A DNA stretch of 64,000 nt from Sandaracinaceae bacterium (GTDB lineage: Bacteria > Myxococcota_A > Polyangia > Polyangiales > Houyiibacteriaceae): NCBI GenBank assembly GCA_016706685.1, contig JADJJE010000008.1:186001-250000 (forward strand). Direction: 5' to 3'. The notes under the pieces were generated by a model. The model was not told where the DNA came from and did not search any database. It was given only the letters and a program-made list of their open reading frames with translations. This document shows, piece after piece, positions 15,955 to 24,390 of this stretch (positions are counted from its first letter, which is position 1; each line of letters begins with the position of its first letter). The position numbers were made by a program, and so were the translations under genes.

Positions 15955-16854
15955 ATGACCACCGCTTCCATGACTCGGCTCGACGGCGCCGCCGTGGGCA
16001 TCCCCGCGCGCCACATCGCCTTCCCCGTCGCGGACAGCACCGCCACGCACGCGTTCTACGACGGCAACGTGCTCGCCAGCAGCTTGCTGGTGGTGTTCTC
16101 GGCCATCTTCCCGCCCGGCGAGCGCTTCTTCATGGAGTCCGTGCGGCGCTTCCGCGACGACCCGCGCGTGAAGGACGACCCGGTGCTCGCGGCGCGCGTG
16201 GCCGGCTTCTTGGTGCAGGAGGCGCTGCACGGCAGAGCCCACGAAGACCTGAACGAGTTCTTCGGGTCACGTGGCAAGAGCGTCGCCACGTCGGAGCGCA
16301 CCATCCGCGCCAGCCTCGGGCTGCTAGAGCGCCTCTCGCCGCGGCAGCAGCTGGCGTGCACCACGTTCATGGAGCACTTCACCGCGCTCTTGGCCGAGGC
16401 CTGGCTCACCGACGAGGGCTTTCGCACGAGCTCGGACCCGGAGATGCTGAAGCTCTGGCAGTGGCACGCGCTCGAAGAGCTGGAGCACAAGTCCGTGGCC
16501 TACGACGTGCTCGAGCGCGTGGGCGGCACGCACCGCGAGCGCCAGTTGGCCATCCCGCTCACGGTGGTCGCGCTGCTGCCCGGCATCCTCTACAGCTGGG
16601 CCAAGCTGGTGGCGCAGGACCCCGCGCGCTGGGAGCTGCGTGAGCACCGCCGCGGGCTCGCACGCCTGCTGGGCCCAGGGGGCTTCTTCCGGCCGGTCCT
16701 CGCGCACGTGGGCGCGTTTGCGCTGCGTGACTTCCACCCCGACGAGCACGACACGCGGGCGCTCGAGAACGCTTGGCGCGAAAAGCTGTTCGGGGACGCG
16801 GGCATGCTGCGCAAGCAGCTGAAGGGCCGCAGCGCGCGGGCGCTCAGTCACTGA
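15955..16854 (+). CDS. Predicted metal-dependent hydrolase family protein (PF10118-like)
   Basis: 299 residues from an ATG with GAGG two bases upstream; the in-frame extension upstream overlaps the ada-like gene and is discarded. The region about residues 60-200 carries several spaced His and Glu residues (EALHGRAHEDLNEFF, MEHFTALLAE, WHALEELEHKSVAYDV) typical of this helical, possibly metal-binding family. Biochemical activity is unproven for the family. A membrane-like stretch follows (about 210-230). It is 18 bp upstream of a methyltransferase gene and likely co-transcribed with it. Confidence 0.82.
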   Translation: MTTASMTRLDGAAVGIPARHIAFPVADSTATHAFYDGNVLASSLLVVFSAIFPPGERFFMESVRRFRDDPRVKDDPVLAARVAGFLVQEALHGRAHEDLNEFFGSRGKSVATSERTIRASLGLLERLSPRQQLACTTFMEHFTALLAEAWLTDEGFRTSSDPEMLKLWQWHALEELEHKSVAYDVLERVGGTHRERQLAIPLTVVALLPGILYSWAKLVAQDPARWELREHRRGLARLLGPGGFFRPVLAHVGAFALRDFHPDEHDTRALENAWREKLFGDAGMLRKQLKGRSARALSH

Positions 16855-16872
16855 GGAGCTATACAGGACGCC

Positions 16873-17523
16873 ATGAGCGCCGTGAGTGATGTCTGGGAGC
16901 GTGAGGTGCTGTCGCGCGTGCTGGAGTACGGCATGCGCGGGGTGGACCCGGTGCGTCACGAGGTGCTGGCCCCCGTGCAGGGCCGCGTGCTGGAGCTTGG
17001 CTTCGGCACCGGCGCGTCGCTGCCGCACTACGGTCCCGGGGTCACCGAGCTGGTGGCCGTGGAGCCCGCCATCCAGCTGGCGGCCATCGGTCGCGCGCGG
17101 CTCGAGCGCTTCGCCGCGGAGCGCAGCGTCCCGGCCTCGCTGCTCACGGCGTCGGCCACGCGCCCGCTGGGGCTCGACGCGGGCTCGTTCGACACGGTGG
17201 TGATCCTCTTCGTGCTCTGCTCCATCAAGCACGTGGACGAGGCGCTGGCCCAGGCCCACCAGCTGCTGCGGCCCGGTGGCTCGCTGGTGCTGGCCGAGCA
17301 CGTGGCCGCCGGCACGGACACGGCCCCCGAGCGGGCGCGAGGGCAGGTGCAGCGGCTGGTGAGCCCCGCGTGGAAGCTGGCCCTCGCCGGCTGTGATCCG
17401 CACAAGTCGCTGGACGGCACGCTCGAGCGCCACGGCTTCGACGTGGCTGGCCTCGAGCACCGCGAGCTGGGCTTGCCGTGGGTGGTGCGGTCGGGGCTGG
17501 TGGGGAGCGCGGTGCGACGCTGA
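16873..17523 (+). CDS. Class I SAM-dependent methyltransferase
   Basis: 216 residues. Motif I is VLELGFGTGASLPHY (about residues 39-53), followed by an acidic strand end (AVEP) and motif IV/post-IV FDTVVILFVLCSIKHVDEAL, the layout of the Methyltransf_11/25 families. The C-terminus lacks a substrate-recognition signature, so the methyl acceptor (lipid, quinone or small molecule) cannot be named. It follows the PF10118-like gene by 18 bp. Confidence 0.85.
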   Translation: MSAVSDVWEREVLSRVLEYGMRGVDPVRHEVLAPVQGRVLELGFGTGASLPHYGPGVTELVAVEPAIQLAAIGRARLERFAAERSVPASLLTASATRPLGLDAGSFDTVVILFVLCSIKHVDEALAQAHQLLRPGGSLVLAEHVAAGTDTAPERARGQVQRLVSPAWKLALAGCDPHKSLDGTLERHGFDVAGLEHRELGLPWVVRSGLVGSAVRR

Positions 17524-17651
17524 GGGCAGTGTTGTCAGGCGAGTGCTGGCGGCCCCACCGACGGGATGACTAGGTTCCGCGCGCGAAGGTGTCCGCGACA
17601 GCACGCCGCGCCGAGTACCCATCGAGTAAGGGTTGGGGTAGTCTCATCGAC

Positions 17652-18742
17652 ATGAATGGCATGGCGAGGGGACTGTTCCGGAGCGGGCTGGTGATCTGTG
17701 CCCTGGGCGCAGGCTGTACGGAACCACCAGCATCCCCGTACATCGACCTGGGGGGCAACGGTCAGGATATTGGCACCGTTGTGGACAGTGGGACGCCTCG
17801 CGACGCGACCGTTCGCGACACGAGCGTCGCCGACATGAACGTCCTCGCCGACAGCGCCACCGCGGACGAAGGCACCGTTGGTCCGGGACCCGGAGCATTC
17901 GATCCGGACCGGGTCTACATCTTCCGGTGGGTCCCCTACCAGACCACGTCCGTCCCGGTCATCGAGGACTTCGACAGCGCCACCCAATCCATCCCTGGGT
18001 TCGAGGGCGTGACCTCGATTCAGGGCGTGATTCGCCCCTCCGACGGACGCATCGTCTTCGGAGATCTCATCGGGGTGAACGTCTTCGTGGAGGACGCCTG
18101 GTCGAGTGACGAGGGACAGCCCGTCTACCCCGCTGATCCGGACGCGAACGATACCGCGGTGAGCACTCCTCAGTGCAATTCGATCGAGGTCGTCAGCGTG
18201 GAGCCCGACACCGGTGCCATTCTGTACGAATGCTTCGTGTGTGTCCCTGGAGACTCGTCTTGCTACGGCAAGGTGTTCCGGAGCGGCGGCGGCGAGTACC
18301 TCGCGGTGGGTGCAACGTCGTGGTGGGCGCCGGGCCACAACGGGACCACGCTGTACGGGCAGGACAACGCCCTCAAGCTGCGTGCTGGTGGCCAGACCAC
18401 CACGATCTCCACGCAGATTGCCGCTCTAGAAAACGTGGTCGCGGTTCGCGCCACGCCCGAAGGGTTTCTCGTGGTGTCGAGCGAAGCCTCGAGCCTGGAC
18501 GTCTCCTGATCGACACGGACGACGCGTTCGTGTCCCCAGAGGGCTCGTACCCGTTCCTCGCGGGCTACGACCGTGTGAGTGAGTACCGGCTCGCGGCCAA
18601 CGGCGATCTCTATGTCATTGCGCAAACGATCGGGAACCTCGGACCGAGTCGAGTGGTCCTGCGCCTCGTCGTCGGCGCTGCCGACCCCGCCCTCTTGTCG
18701 AGCGGGGCGGACTATCGGAGTGCGCTGATCTCGGGCCCCTGA
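17652..18742 (+). pseudogene. Frameshifted lipoprotein gene
   Basis: The ATG at 17652 opens a lipoprotein signal (lipobox LGAGC) and a Thr/Asp-rich linker, then beta-rich sequence with Cys pairs (ECFVCVPGDSSC). The frame ends at 18507-18509, but the next frame continues coherently to 18742 (RLLIDTDDAFVSPEG ... SEYRLAANGDLYVIAQ). A single missing base near 18495-18500 reunites them. The product would be a surface or periplasmic lipoprotein of about 360 residues with no known domain. Whether the shift is biological or a sequence error cannot be decided from the bases. Confidence 0.6.
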
Positions 18743-18756
18743 CCCCGCCGCAACGC

Positions 18757-20841
18757 TCACCGCCGAGGCCGCTGCTTCATCCCCGCGCGCCCGCCCCGCC
18801 CGGCCTTCTCCGCGGCCTTCTCGGGGTTCGCGGCATCCCGCTGGTCGCGCTTGTCCTGCTTGCGCTGGCTCTGCTCGAGCGCCTTCAGCTTGTCGCGCAA
18901 CGCGGCGGCCCGCTCGAACTCGAGGCTCTCCGCGGCCAGCAGCATCTCGCTGCGCAGCTCCTCGATGCGGTCCTCCATGCTCTGCGCGTCGTCGTCGGCT
19001 TCGCTGGCGCGCAGCACCGGGATGACCACGTAGTCGCCCTGGCCGCTGGACGCGTCCATCTCGTAGAAGGCGCGGCGCGTGGACTCCGGCGTGATGCCGT
19101 GTTCCACGTTGTAGGCGGTCTGCAGCTCGCGCCGGCGCGCGGTCTCGTCGATGGCGTACTGCATGCTGTCGGTGACGCGGTCGCCGTACAAGATGGCCTG
19201 GCCGCGCAGGTTGCGGGCCGCGCGCCCGATGGTCTGGATGAGCGAGCGCTTGCTGCGCAGGAAGCCCTGCTTGTCCGCGTCCAGGATGGCCACGAGGCTC
19301 ACCTCGGGCAGGTCGAGGCCTTCGCGCAGGAGGTTGATGCCCACCAGCACGTCGAACTCGCCGCGCCGCAGGTCGCGCAGGATCTCCACGCGCTCGAGCG
19401 TGTCGATGTCCGAGTGCAGGTAGCGCACGCGCACGCCCAGCTCCGAGTAGTACTCGGTGAGGTCCTCGGCCATGCGCTTGGTGAGCGTGGTGACCAGCAC
19501 GCGCTCGTCGCGCTCCACGCGCACGCGGATCTCGGCCAAGAGGTCGTCGATCTGGTTGCCCACGGGCCGCACGATCACTTCGGGGTCGATGAGCCCCGTG
19601 GGCCGGATGAGCTGCTCCACGAACACGCCCTGCGACTGCTCGAGCTCCCATTCACCCGGCGTGGCGCTCACGTGCAGCACCTGCGTCACGCGCTCTTCCC
19701 ACTCCTCGAAGCGCAGCGGCCGGTTGTCGAGCGCGCTGGGCAGGCGGAAGCCGTGCGCCACCAGCGTCTCTTTGCGGGCGCGATCGCCTTTGTACATGGA
19801 CCCGATCTGCGGGACCGTGACGTGGCTCTCGTCGAGCACCACCAGGTAGTCGCTCGGGAAGTAGTCGAGCAGCGTGGGCGGCGCCTGGCCCGCCTCGCGG
19901 TTGCTCAGGTGCCGGCTGTAGTTCTCGATGCCGTGGCAGAAGCCCATCTGCTCCAGCAGCTCGAGGTCGTACATGGTGCGCTGTTCCAAGCGCTGGCGCT
20001 CCAGCAGCTTGCCCTCGGCCTCGAGGCGCGGGAGCGTCTCGCGCAGCTCCTCGCGGATGGAGTTGATGGCCTTCTTGCGCTGCTCCTCGGGCGTGACGTA
20101 GTGGCTGCCCGGGAAGATGGCGGCGGTCTTCAGCTCGCGCAGCACCTTGCCGCGCAGCGGGTCCACCTCGCAGATGCGCTCGATCTCGTCGCCCCAGTAC
20201 TCGATGCGCAGGGCCACGTCCTCGGCGTGCACCGGGAACACCTCCACCACGTCGCCGCGCACGCGGAAGGTGCCGCGGTGGAAGTCGATGTCGTTGCGCG
20301 CGTACTGGATGTCCACCAGCCGGCGCAGCAGCTCGTCGCGGCGCAGCTCCTCGCCCACGTTCAGCTCCACCAGCATGCCGCGGTACCACTCGGCCGAGCC
20401 GATGCCGTAGATGCACGACACGCTCGCCACGATGATGACGTCCCGCCGCGACAAGAGCGCGCGCGTGGCCGAGTGCCGCATCCGGTCGATGCGGTCGTTC
20501 ACGATGGCGTCCTTCTCGATGTACGTGTCGGACGACGGGATGTAGGCCTCGGGCTGGTAGTAGTCGTAGTAGCTGACGAAGTACTCCACCGCGTTGTCCG
20601 GGAAGAGCTCGCGCAGCTCGCTGTACAGCTGCGCCGCCAGCGTCTTGTTGGGCGCCATCACCAGCGCCGGCCGGTTCACCTGCTGGATGACGTTGGCCAC
20701 CGTGAAGGTCTTGCCGCTGCCGGTGATGCCGAGGAGCACCTGGTGGGCTTCGCCCGCTTGGAGACCTGCGACCAGCTCGGCGATGGCGCGGGGCTGATCG
20801 CCGCGCGGCTGCATGGTGGAGACGAGGCTGAAGTCGGACAT
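18757..20841 (-). CDS. uvrB: UvrB, excinuclease ABC subunit B
   Basis: 694 residues from the ATG at 20841; upstream in-frame sequence is not UvrB-like. Walker A GITGSGKT (about residues 38-45), the DNA-clamping beta-hairpin (VSYYDYYQPEAYIP), the DEAD-like DESH box (VVLDESHVTVPQ) and helicase motif VI (QTIGRAARNLRG) are all in place. The C-terminal UVR domain for UvrC contact is at about 650-685. The end is basic and rich in Lys/Arg, longer than in E. coli. UvrB receives lesions from UvrA and loads UvrC in nucleotide-excision repair. A perfect inverted repeat lies 62 bp upstream of the start (20903-20919). Confidence 0.98.
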   Translation of the reverse strand: MSDFSLVSTMQPRGDQPRAIAELVAGLQAGEAHQVLLGITGSGKTFTVANVIQQVNRPALVMAPNKTLAAQLYSELRELFPDNAVEYFVSYYDYYQPEAYIPSSDTYIEKDAIVNDRIDRMRHSATRALLSRRDVIIVASVSCIYGIGSAEWYRGMLVELNVGEELRRDELLRRLVDIQYARNDIDFHRGTFRVRGDVVEVFPVHAEDVALRIEYWGDEIERICEVDPLRGKVLRELKTAAIFPGSHYVTPEEQRKKAINSIREELRETLPRLEAEGKLLERQRLEQRTMYDLELLEQMGFCHGIENYSRHLSNREAGQAPPTLLDYFPSDYLVVLDESHVTVPQIGSMYKGDRARKETLVAHGFRLPSALDNRPLRFEEWEERVTQVLHVSATPGEWELEQSQGVFVEQLIRPTGLIDPEVIVRPVGNQIDDLLAEIRVRVERDERVLVTTLTKRMAEDLTEYYSELGVRVRYLHSDIDTLERVEILRDLRRGEFDVLVGINLLREGLDLPEVSLVAILDADKQGFLRSKRSLIQTIGRAARNLRGQAILYGDRVTDSMQYAIDETARRRELQTAYNVEHGITPESTRRAFYEMDASSGQGDYVVIPVLRASEADDDAQSMEDRIEELRSEMLLAAESLEFERAAALRDKLKALEQSQRKQDKRDQRDAANPEKAAEKAGRGGRAGMKQRPRR

Positions 20842-20902
20842 GACGGAGGCAGCGTAGCAGGGGCGGGTGTCAGGGGCTGTCAGGAGCGTTTGCGCAGCAC
20901 TG

Positions 20903-20919
20903 TCGAAGCGCGACTTCGA
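20903..20919. promoter_or_regulatory. Inverted repeat TCGAAG-N5-CTTCGA upstream of uvrB, possible operator
   Basis: The arms at 20903-20908 and 20914-20919 are perfectly complementary around a five-base centre. It lies 62-78 bp upstream of the uvrB start, where a damage-response repressor would be expected. It does not match the LexA boxes I know from E. coli, alpha-proteobacteria or Myxococcus, so regulator identity is unknown. Confidence 0.35.
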
Positions 20920-20963
20920 GAGTGACCTGATCCGGGCGGCGGCTGCAGCTGGGGCGCCGACAC

Positions 20964-21614
20964 TCACGCAAGCCCGAGTTCGGCCTCCACTTCCGACAGC
21001 CACCTAGCCCGCTCAAACAAAGCCGACTGCACGTCAGCGCGCATCAAGAGGGGTTCTAGACGAGCGAATCGTTTCTCACATTGGACGAGCGCGAACGCGT
21101 TGGCGGCAGTCGCCACCTCACGGAAGTCCGAATAGACCTCCCGTTTCCATCCTCCAGCACGGTTGTGCTTCGCACCGGGCTGAAAGTGGTCTTCCTTGAC
21201 CACCAACACGAACTTCGAACGCTCCATTGTTACGGCCGGCGATCCCGCGTGAGCTAGATGGTGGTTCCGTAGATTCAACATCCCTGAGTGAACGACGGCT
21301 TGGTCAAAATGAAGCGAAGCAATGAACTTCGCGGAGTCGAGGCCTGATGCGCGCGTCTTGGACTCGTTGAAGCAGCGGCCGTATCTGAGCAGCGCACTCC
21401 ACCAGATCGCCTCTTCCACTTCAACGTCGAAGTCCTCCTTCTCAAGTCTCAGGAGGAGACTTCCGACTACATCCAGGTCGCGACGGATGGCAGATAGGTC
21501 GCGCACTTGCTCGATAATGTGCCCAGACGCGGGGTCGAGGGGCGCAAGGACCTCCTTGAGTGCGACCTCGTCAACACACATGTCGGACCCGAGAGAAGAG
21601 ATTGCGTTTGGCAT
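20964..21614 (-). CDS. HEPN-like protein, third gene of a wHTH-NTase-HEPN-like cassette
   Basis: 216 residues, helical throughout. The stretch SALLRYGRCFNESKTR followed about 35 residues later by NLRNHHLAHAG matches the layout of HEPN-like proteins, whose Rx4-6H motif (here R-N-x4-H) is a metal-independent RNase active site in many toxins. A polar residue directly after the Arg is typical. Base composition is visibly lower in GC than uvrB, suggesting transfer. It lies 69 bp downstream of the nucleotidyltransferase gene on the same strand. The HEPN assignment rests on motif recognition only. A start at the Met12 codon is also possible. Confidence 0.65.
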   Translation of the reverse strand: MPNAISSLGSDMCVDEVALKEVLAPLDPASGHIIEQVRDLSAIRRDLDVVGSLLLRLEKEDFDVEVEEAIWWSALLRYGRCFNESKTRASGLDSAKFIASLHFDQAVVHSGMLNLRNHHLAHAGSPAVTMERSKFVLVVKEDHFQPGAKHNRAGGWKREVYSDFREVATAANAFALVQCEKRFARLEPLLMRADVQSALFERARWLSEVEAELGLA

Positions 21615-21683
21615 GCCTCCCCGAACCTACGGAAGAAGTGTGGACACGCAAGGCCGAGACCCCTCTGACTCCCGGGTTAGGCG

Positions 21684-22427
21684 CTATTTCTGCTTCAACG
21701 CCATGCTGCGGAAGCGGTGCAACACCACCGTAGCGAGTTCCCGGCGGCCATTGGCTTGTGGTAGGTGTCCAAGGGTGTGGCGCACGAGTGGCCCGGGCGG
21801 GCCGACTCCCGATGCGATCGGCATGGGCAGCTCGCCGTTCGTCTGAGCCCACATAGCAAGGGTTCCTGAAAGGAACGCCCTGAGGTCCGCGTCAGCCCGT
21901 GCGACCTGCTCCACGACGTCGTCGGTGGCGGCCACTACCGTGACGATGTCTTCGATGTCATGGCTCGCTTCGAAGTCACCTCCACCACGACCGAGGAACG
22001 CCTCGGTCTTGGTCGCCAAGAAATAGGGCACCGTAAGCACACGAATCAGGAGCCCAGGCTTCAGCTCGAACGACGTCGCGGTGGCCAGCGCGCGGGGGTA
22101 CCAGCGGTTGCTGAAGCCGAAGCCAGCGTCGACGGGCGTCATCACATCTGCGAGCCCGGCATCGGGGTGAACCCAACGACACCGGGGCGCGCGGTCGGAC
22201 GCATCCTCGCGCCAGCCCAGTTCGCGGAGCGGTCGTGCGACGTCCAACTCGTAGTCGGTCGGAGACTCGCCGGGCGCGATCAGGTCAACGTCGTCCGTCG
22301 GGCGGATGTCGATGTTGGGGACCAGGAGACCGGTGACGCTGCCGCCGACGAACGCGACCTTGGGGAGCAACTCCCCGAGACGTTCGGCAACGCGGATCAG
22401 CCGCTCTCGGTTGGGGTCTCGCGTCAC
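21684..22427 (-). CDS. Nucleotidyltransferase-fold protein (AbiEii-like superfamily)
   Basis: 247 residues. Residues about 22-50 show the nucleotidyltransferase core: VAFVGGSVTGLLV, then RPTDDVDLIAPG with the Asp-x-Asp metal pair. A downstream basic/helical segment (YFLATKTEAFLGRGGGDFEASHDIEDIV) has the Lys/Asp pattern typical of AbiEii and related DUF families. It overlaps the upstream wHTH gene by four bases (ATGA) and precedes the HEPN-like gene. In known systems such enzymes nucleotidylate tRNA or partner proteins; the target here is unknown. Confidence 0.78.
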   Translation of the reverse strand: MTRDPNRERLIRVAERLGELLPKVAFVGGSVTGLLVPNIDIRPTDDVDLIAPGESPTDYELDVARPLRELGWREDASDRAPRCRWVHPDAGLADVMTPVDAGFGFSNRWYPRALATATSFELKPGLLIRVLTVPYFLATKTEAFLGRGGGDFEASHDIEDIVTVVAATDDVVEQVARADADLRAFLSGTLAMWAQTNGELPMPIASGVGPPGPLVRHTLGHLPQANGRRELATVVLHRFRSMALKQK

Positions 22428-22957
22428 CCGAAGGCCCCAATGGCGTTGAGCTGACGAGAGAGGAAGTCCGTGGCCACGCGGCGCTCACGGGCGGGCTCCA
22501 TGCGCAACGCGTCGACCGCCGCCAGGACGCGGCGGAGGTCTGGGCGCTGTTTGGCCAGACGGGGCACCTCGCTGACCACCGGAGTCACGGGGTAGCCCTC
22601 ATCGGGACCGCCCTTGAGTTCCCACACGACCGGCGTGCGATCGGGCGAGAACTCGTCGACGAGTGGAGCCACATACGACCCGGTACGGAGGCCGCGCACC
22701 ACTCGCGCGCGGTCGGGTCGGGCGGGCATCAGGAACTTCGGCACGTGCTGGAAGAACTCGAGAGCGAGGGACCCGTCGACACCATCCCCGTCGATGAGGC
22801 CCGCTTGTCGGAGACGGCCCAGGCTGCGCTGTAGGGTGCTGGGGGGAAGCTCCAGCTGCTCGCCGAGCGTGCGCGCGGACGGCTTGCTGCCATCGGCGGC
22901 GAGCTGCGCGAGCACGAGGATATCGAGGGCTTGCATGGTCGAAACAGCGTGTGCCAT
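22424..22957 (-). CDS. Winged helix-turn-helix protein, probable regulator of the NTase cassette
   Basis: 177 residues from the ATG at 22957; an ATG at 22936 is the alternative and would leave the palindrome at 22950-22968 fully upstream. Residues about 8-60 form a winged HTH (ILVLAQLAADG, LGEQLELPPSTLQRSLGRLR, AGLID). The C-terminal two thirds are unrecognised, with Pro/Arg-rich and helical parts. The four-base overlap with the NTase gene implies coupled translation, as for antitoxin-toxin pairs. An autoregulatory role is inferred from the layout. Confidence 0.7.
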   Translation of the reverse strand: MAHAVSTMQALDILVLAQLAADGSKPSARTLGEQLELPPSTLQRSLGRLRQAGLIDGDGVDGSLALEFFQHVPKFLMPARPDRARVVRGLRTGSYVAPLVDEFSPDRTPVVWELKGGPDEGYPVTPVVSEVPRLAKQRPDLRRVLAAVDALRMEPARERRVATDFLSRQLNAIGAFG

Positions 22958-22968
22958 ATTTTGGCACA
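22950..22968. promoter_or_regulatory. Palindrome TGTGCCA-N5-TGGCACA at the start of the wHTH gene, candidate operator
   Basis: Perfect 7-bp arms flank TATTT. The site overlaps the ATG at 22957, and TTGACC lies just upstream on the minus strand as a -35-like box. This placement fits an autorepressor site that also covers the divergent remnant at 22979. No good -10 or Shine-Dalgarno is seen. Confidence 0.45.
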
Positions 22969-22978
22969 GGTCAAGCGC

Positions 22979-23170
22979 ATGCAAGTCGGGGGCGTGGCGC
23001 CCAGTCCCACCCCCCGCGCGGCCCTCGCCCAGCTGCTCCAGTCACCGGACTTCCCGCGCTTCGAAGCCGAGCTCGCCCGCGTGTCGGCGTTCCACGTGCT
23101 GGGCATCGACCAGCGTGAGCTGAGCCTGCTGAGATCTTCGCCACCGACATGCGGGGGCGTGAGTCGGTGA
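22979..23170 (+). pseudogene. Remnant of a PD-(D/E)XK nuclease-family gene (PDDEXK_4-like N-terminus)
   Basis: Only about 63 codons are open. The segment LLQSPDFPRFEAELA....FHVLGIDQRELS resembles the opening of PDDEXK_4-type proteins, which continue with a Ser/Arg-rich motif before the catalytic core. Here the frame runs into unrelated residues and stops. A different frame over 23130-23225 reads EIFATDMRGRESVTLYRCRYGG, possibly the end of the same or another gene, consistent with an internal deletion. The call rests on one short motif. Confidence 0.4.
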
Positions 23171-23214
23171 CGCTCTACCGATGCCGCTACGGTGGTCGTT
23201 TGCCAATCTTTGCC

Positions 23215-23224
23215 ATACCGGTAT
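23215..23224. promoter_or_regulatory. Palindrome ATACCGGTAT upstream of parD, candidate autoregulatory operator
   Basis: A perfect 10-bp palindrome ends ten bases before the parD ATG. It follows two direct TTTGCCA words (23199 and 23210 region). ParD antitoxins are ribbon-helix-helix repressors that bind palindromes in this position, so the context supports the call. Confidence 0.45.
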
Positions 23225-23233
23225 CGTGATGGG

Positions 23234-23485
23234 ATGAGCACGATGAACATCTCGCTACCGCCGACGCTCAAGGAGTTCGTCGACGATCAGGTTCAGCGGG
23301 GGGAGTACGCCAGCAGCAGCGAGTACGTGCGAGAGCTGATCCGGAAGGACCAGCAGCGAACTCAGCTCCGCGCGCTGCTGGTGGCGGGCGTGACCAGCGA
23401 GGCCGCAGCTCCGGCAACCCCCGAGTACTTCGCCGCGCTGCGTACAAGGGTGAGCAAGGCGGCGAAGTCGGCCAAGCGCCGATGA
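23234..23485 (+). CDS. parD: ParD-family ribbon-helix-helix antitoxin
   Basis: 83 residues from the ATG at 23234. The N-terminus MNISLPPTLKEFVDDQVQRG and SSSEYVRELIRKD is the classic ParD ribbon-helix-helix, which dimerises to bind DNA. The C-terminal half is Ala/Lys-rich and would wrap around the toxin. The stop overlaps the parE start by four bases (ATGA). ParD neutralises ParE and represses its own promoter; the ATACCGGTAT site just upstream is a plausible operator. Confidence 0.9.
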   Translation: MSTMNISLPPTLKEFVDDQVQRGEYASSSEYVRELIRKDQQRTQLRALLVAGVTSEAAAPATPEYFAALRTRVSKAAKSAKRR

Positions 23486-23811
23486 AGCGCAAGCCCGTCG
23501 TTCCACGCCAGCTCGCGATCGACGATGTCGAACAGGCGATCGACTGGTACTTGGCAGAGGGCGCGGCGGACGCGGCGCTGGGGTTCATCGACGAGCTCGA
23601 GAGAGCCTACGACCACATCGCCCGTCACCCTGCTACCGGGTCGTCGCGATACGAGAGCGAGCTGGGACTGCCCGGCCTCCGGGTGTGGCCTGTTTCGCGC
23701 TTTCCGTACCTCGCGTTCTACGTGGAGCGAGGAGACCACGTCGACGTCTGGCGCGTACTGCACGCCGAGCGAGACGTCGCCGCATGGCTTCGCGATCCGG
23801 AGCCGTATTGA
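23482..23811 (+). CDS. parE: ParE/RelE-superfamily toxin
   Basis: 109 residues, the usual size. The helical hairpin (DDVEQAIDWYLAEG...FIDELERAYDHIARHP) and the C-terminal strands (LRVWPVSRFPYLAFYVERGDHVDVWRVLHAERD) match ParE toxins. ParE members typically inhibit DNA gyrase; RelE-type mRNA cleavage residues are not obvious. It is coupled to parD by a four-base overlap and is in frame throughout, so the pair is likely intact. Confidence 0.9.
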   Translation: MKRKPVVPRQLAIDDVEQAIDWYLAEGAADAALGFIDELERAYDHIARHPATGSSRYESELGLPGLRVWPVSRFPYLAFYVERGDHVDVWRVLHAERDVAAWLRDPEPY

Positions 23812-24123
23812 GAGACCCGGCTCGGGCCGGCATCTCGATGGCGGCGGTGGCGGACACGCGCGCGGCCATCTAGATTCCGCCCATGCATCGCGCGCGGTAT
23901 CGAGGGCTGGTGAGGGTGCTCTGGGCGCACCAAGCACGCCGTGAACCGCGCACTGGGCAGCACAACTCTGCGCATCCGCGTTGCCGGAGCGTCGACAAGC
24001 GCACTGCCACTCGGCCGCTGACAGTGTCCAGCGGGCGGTCCCGCTCAGCTCGGGCGTCCGGCGACGACCGCGTCATCTTCGTGAGCACCTTTTAGGGACC
24101 GCTTTGACCAGGACACGCGCGGC
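23812..24123. other. 312-bp gap after parE
   Basis: No ORF in either strand shows a start, ribosome site and codon use together. I see no clear hairpin or promoter. It may be decayed sequence in the accessory stretch. Confidence 0.4.
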
Positions 24124-24390
24124 ATGATCGTTTGCGCCTTCGTGCTGCCCGCCCCCGGCATTGACGGGCTGGCCGACGATGTGGAGGCGCGCGTGACGGG
24201 CCTGGCCGGAGAGTTCGCGGCCACAGCGGAGCGCGTGCGCGAGCTGGGGGATGCGCTCACGGGGTGGACGGCGGTGTTCCGGGGCGCAGGGGGGACCCGC
24301 ACGGGCTCGTGTAGGCGCGCTCACGCCTGGCACGGTGGTGCGTGGCCCGGACGTCACCCGTCTGTGGCGTCCGGCATCGGCACTAGATAG
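24124..24390 (+). CDS. Short hypothetical ORF, doubtful or decayed
   Basis: 88 residues. The first 60 look protein-like (VLPAPGIDGLADDVEARVTGL...AATAERVRELGDALTGW), while the rest turns into Arg/Gly/His-rich low-complexity sequence. Another frame then reads ALTPGTVVRGPDVTRLW, suggesting a frameshift near 24300. The 3' end overlaps the convergent zinc-ribbon gene by 37 bp. Family not recognised. Confidence 0.3.
   Translation: MIVCAFVLPAPGIDGLADDVEARVTGLAGEFAATAERVRELGDALTGWTAVFRGAGGTRTGSCRRAHAWHGGAWPGRHPSVASGIGTR

Noticed and set aside
19099..20925. 608-codon plus-strand ORF opposite uvrB
   Set aside because: Mirror of uvrB codons, rich in Ala/His/Val repeats without motifs.
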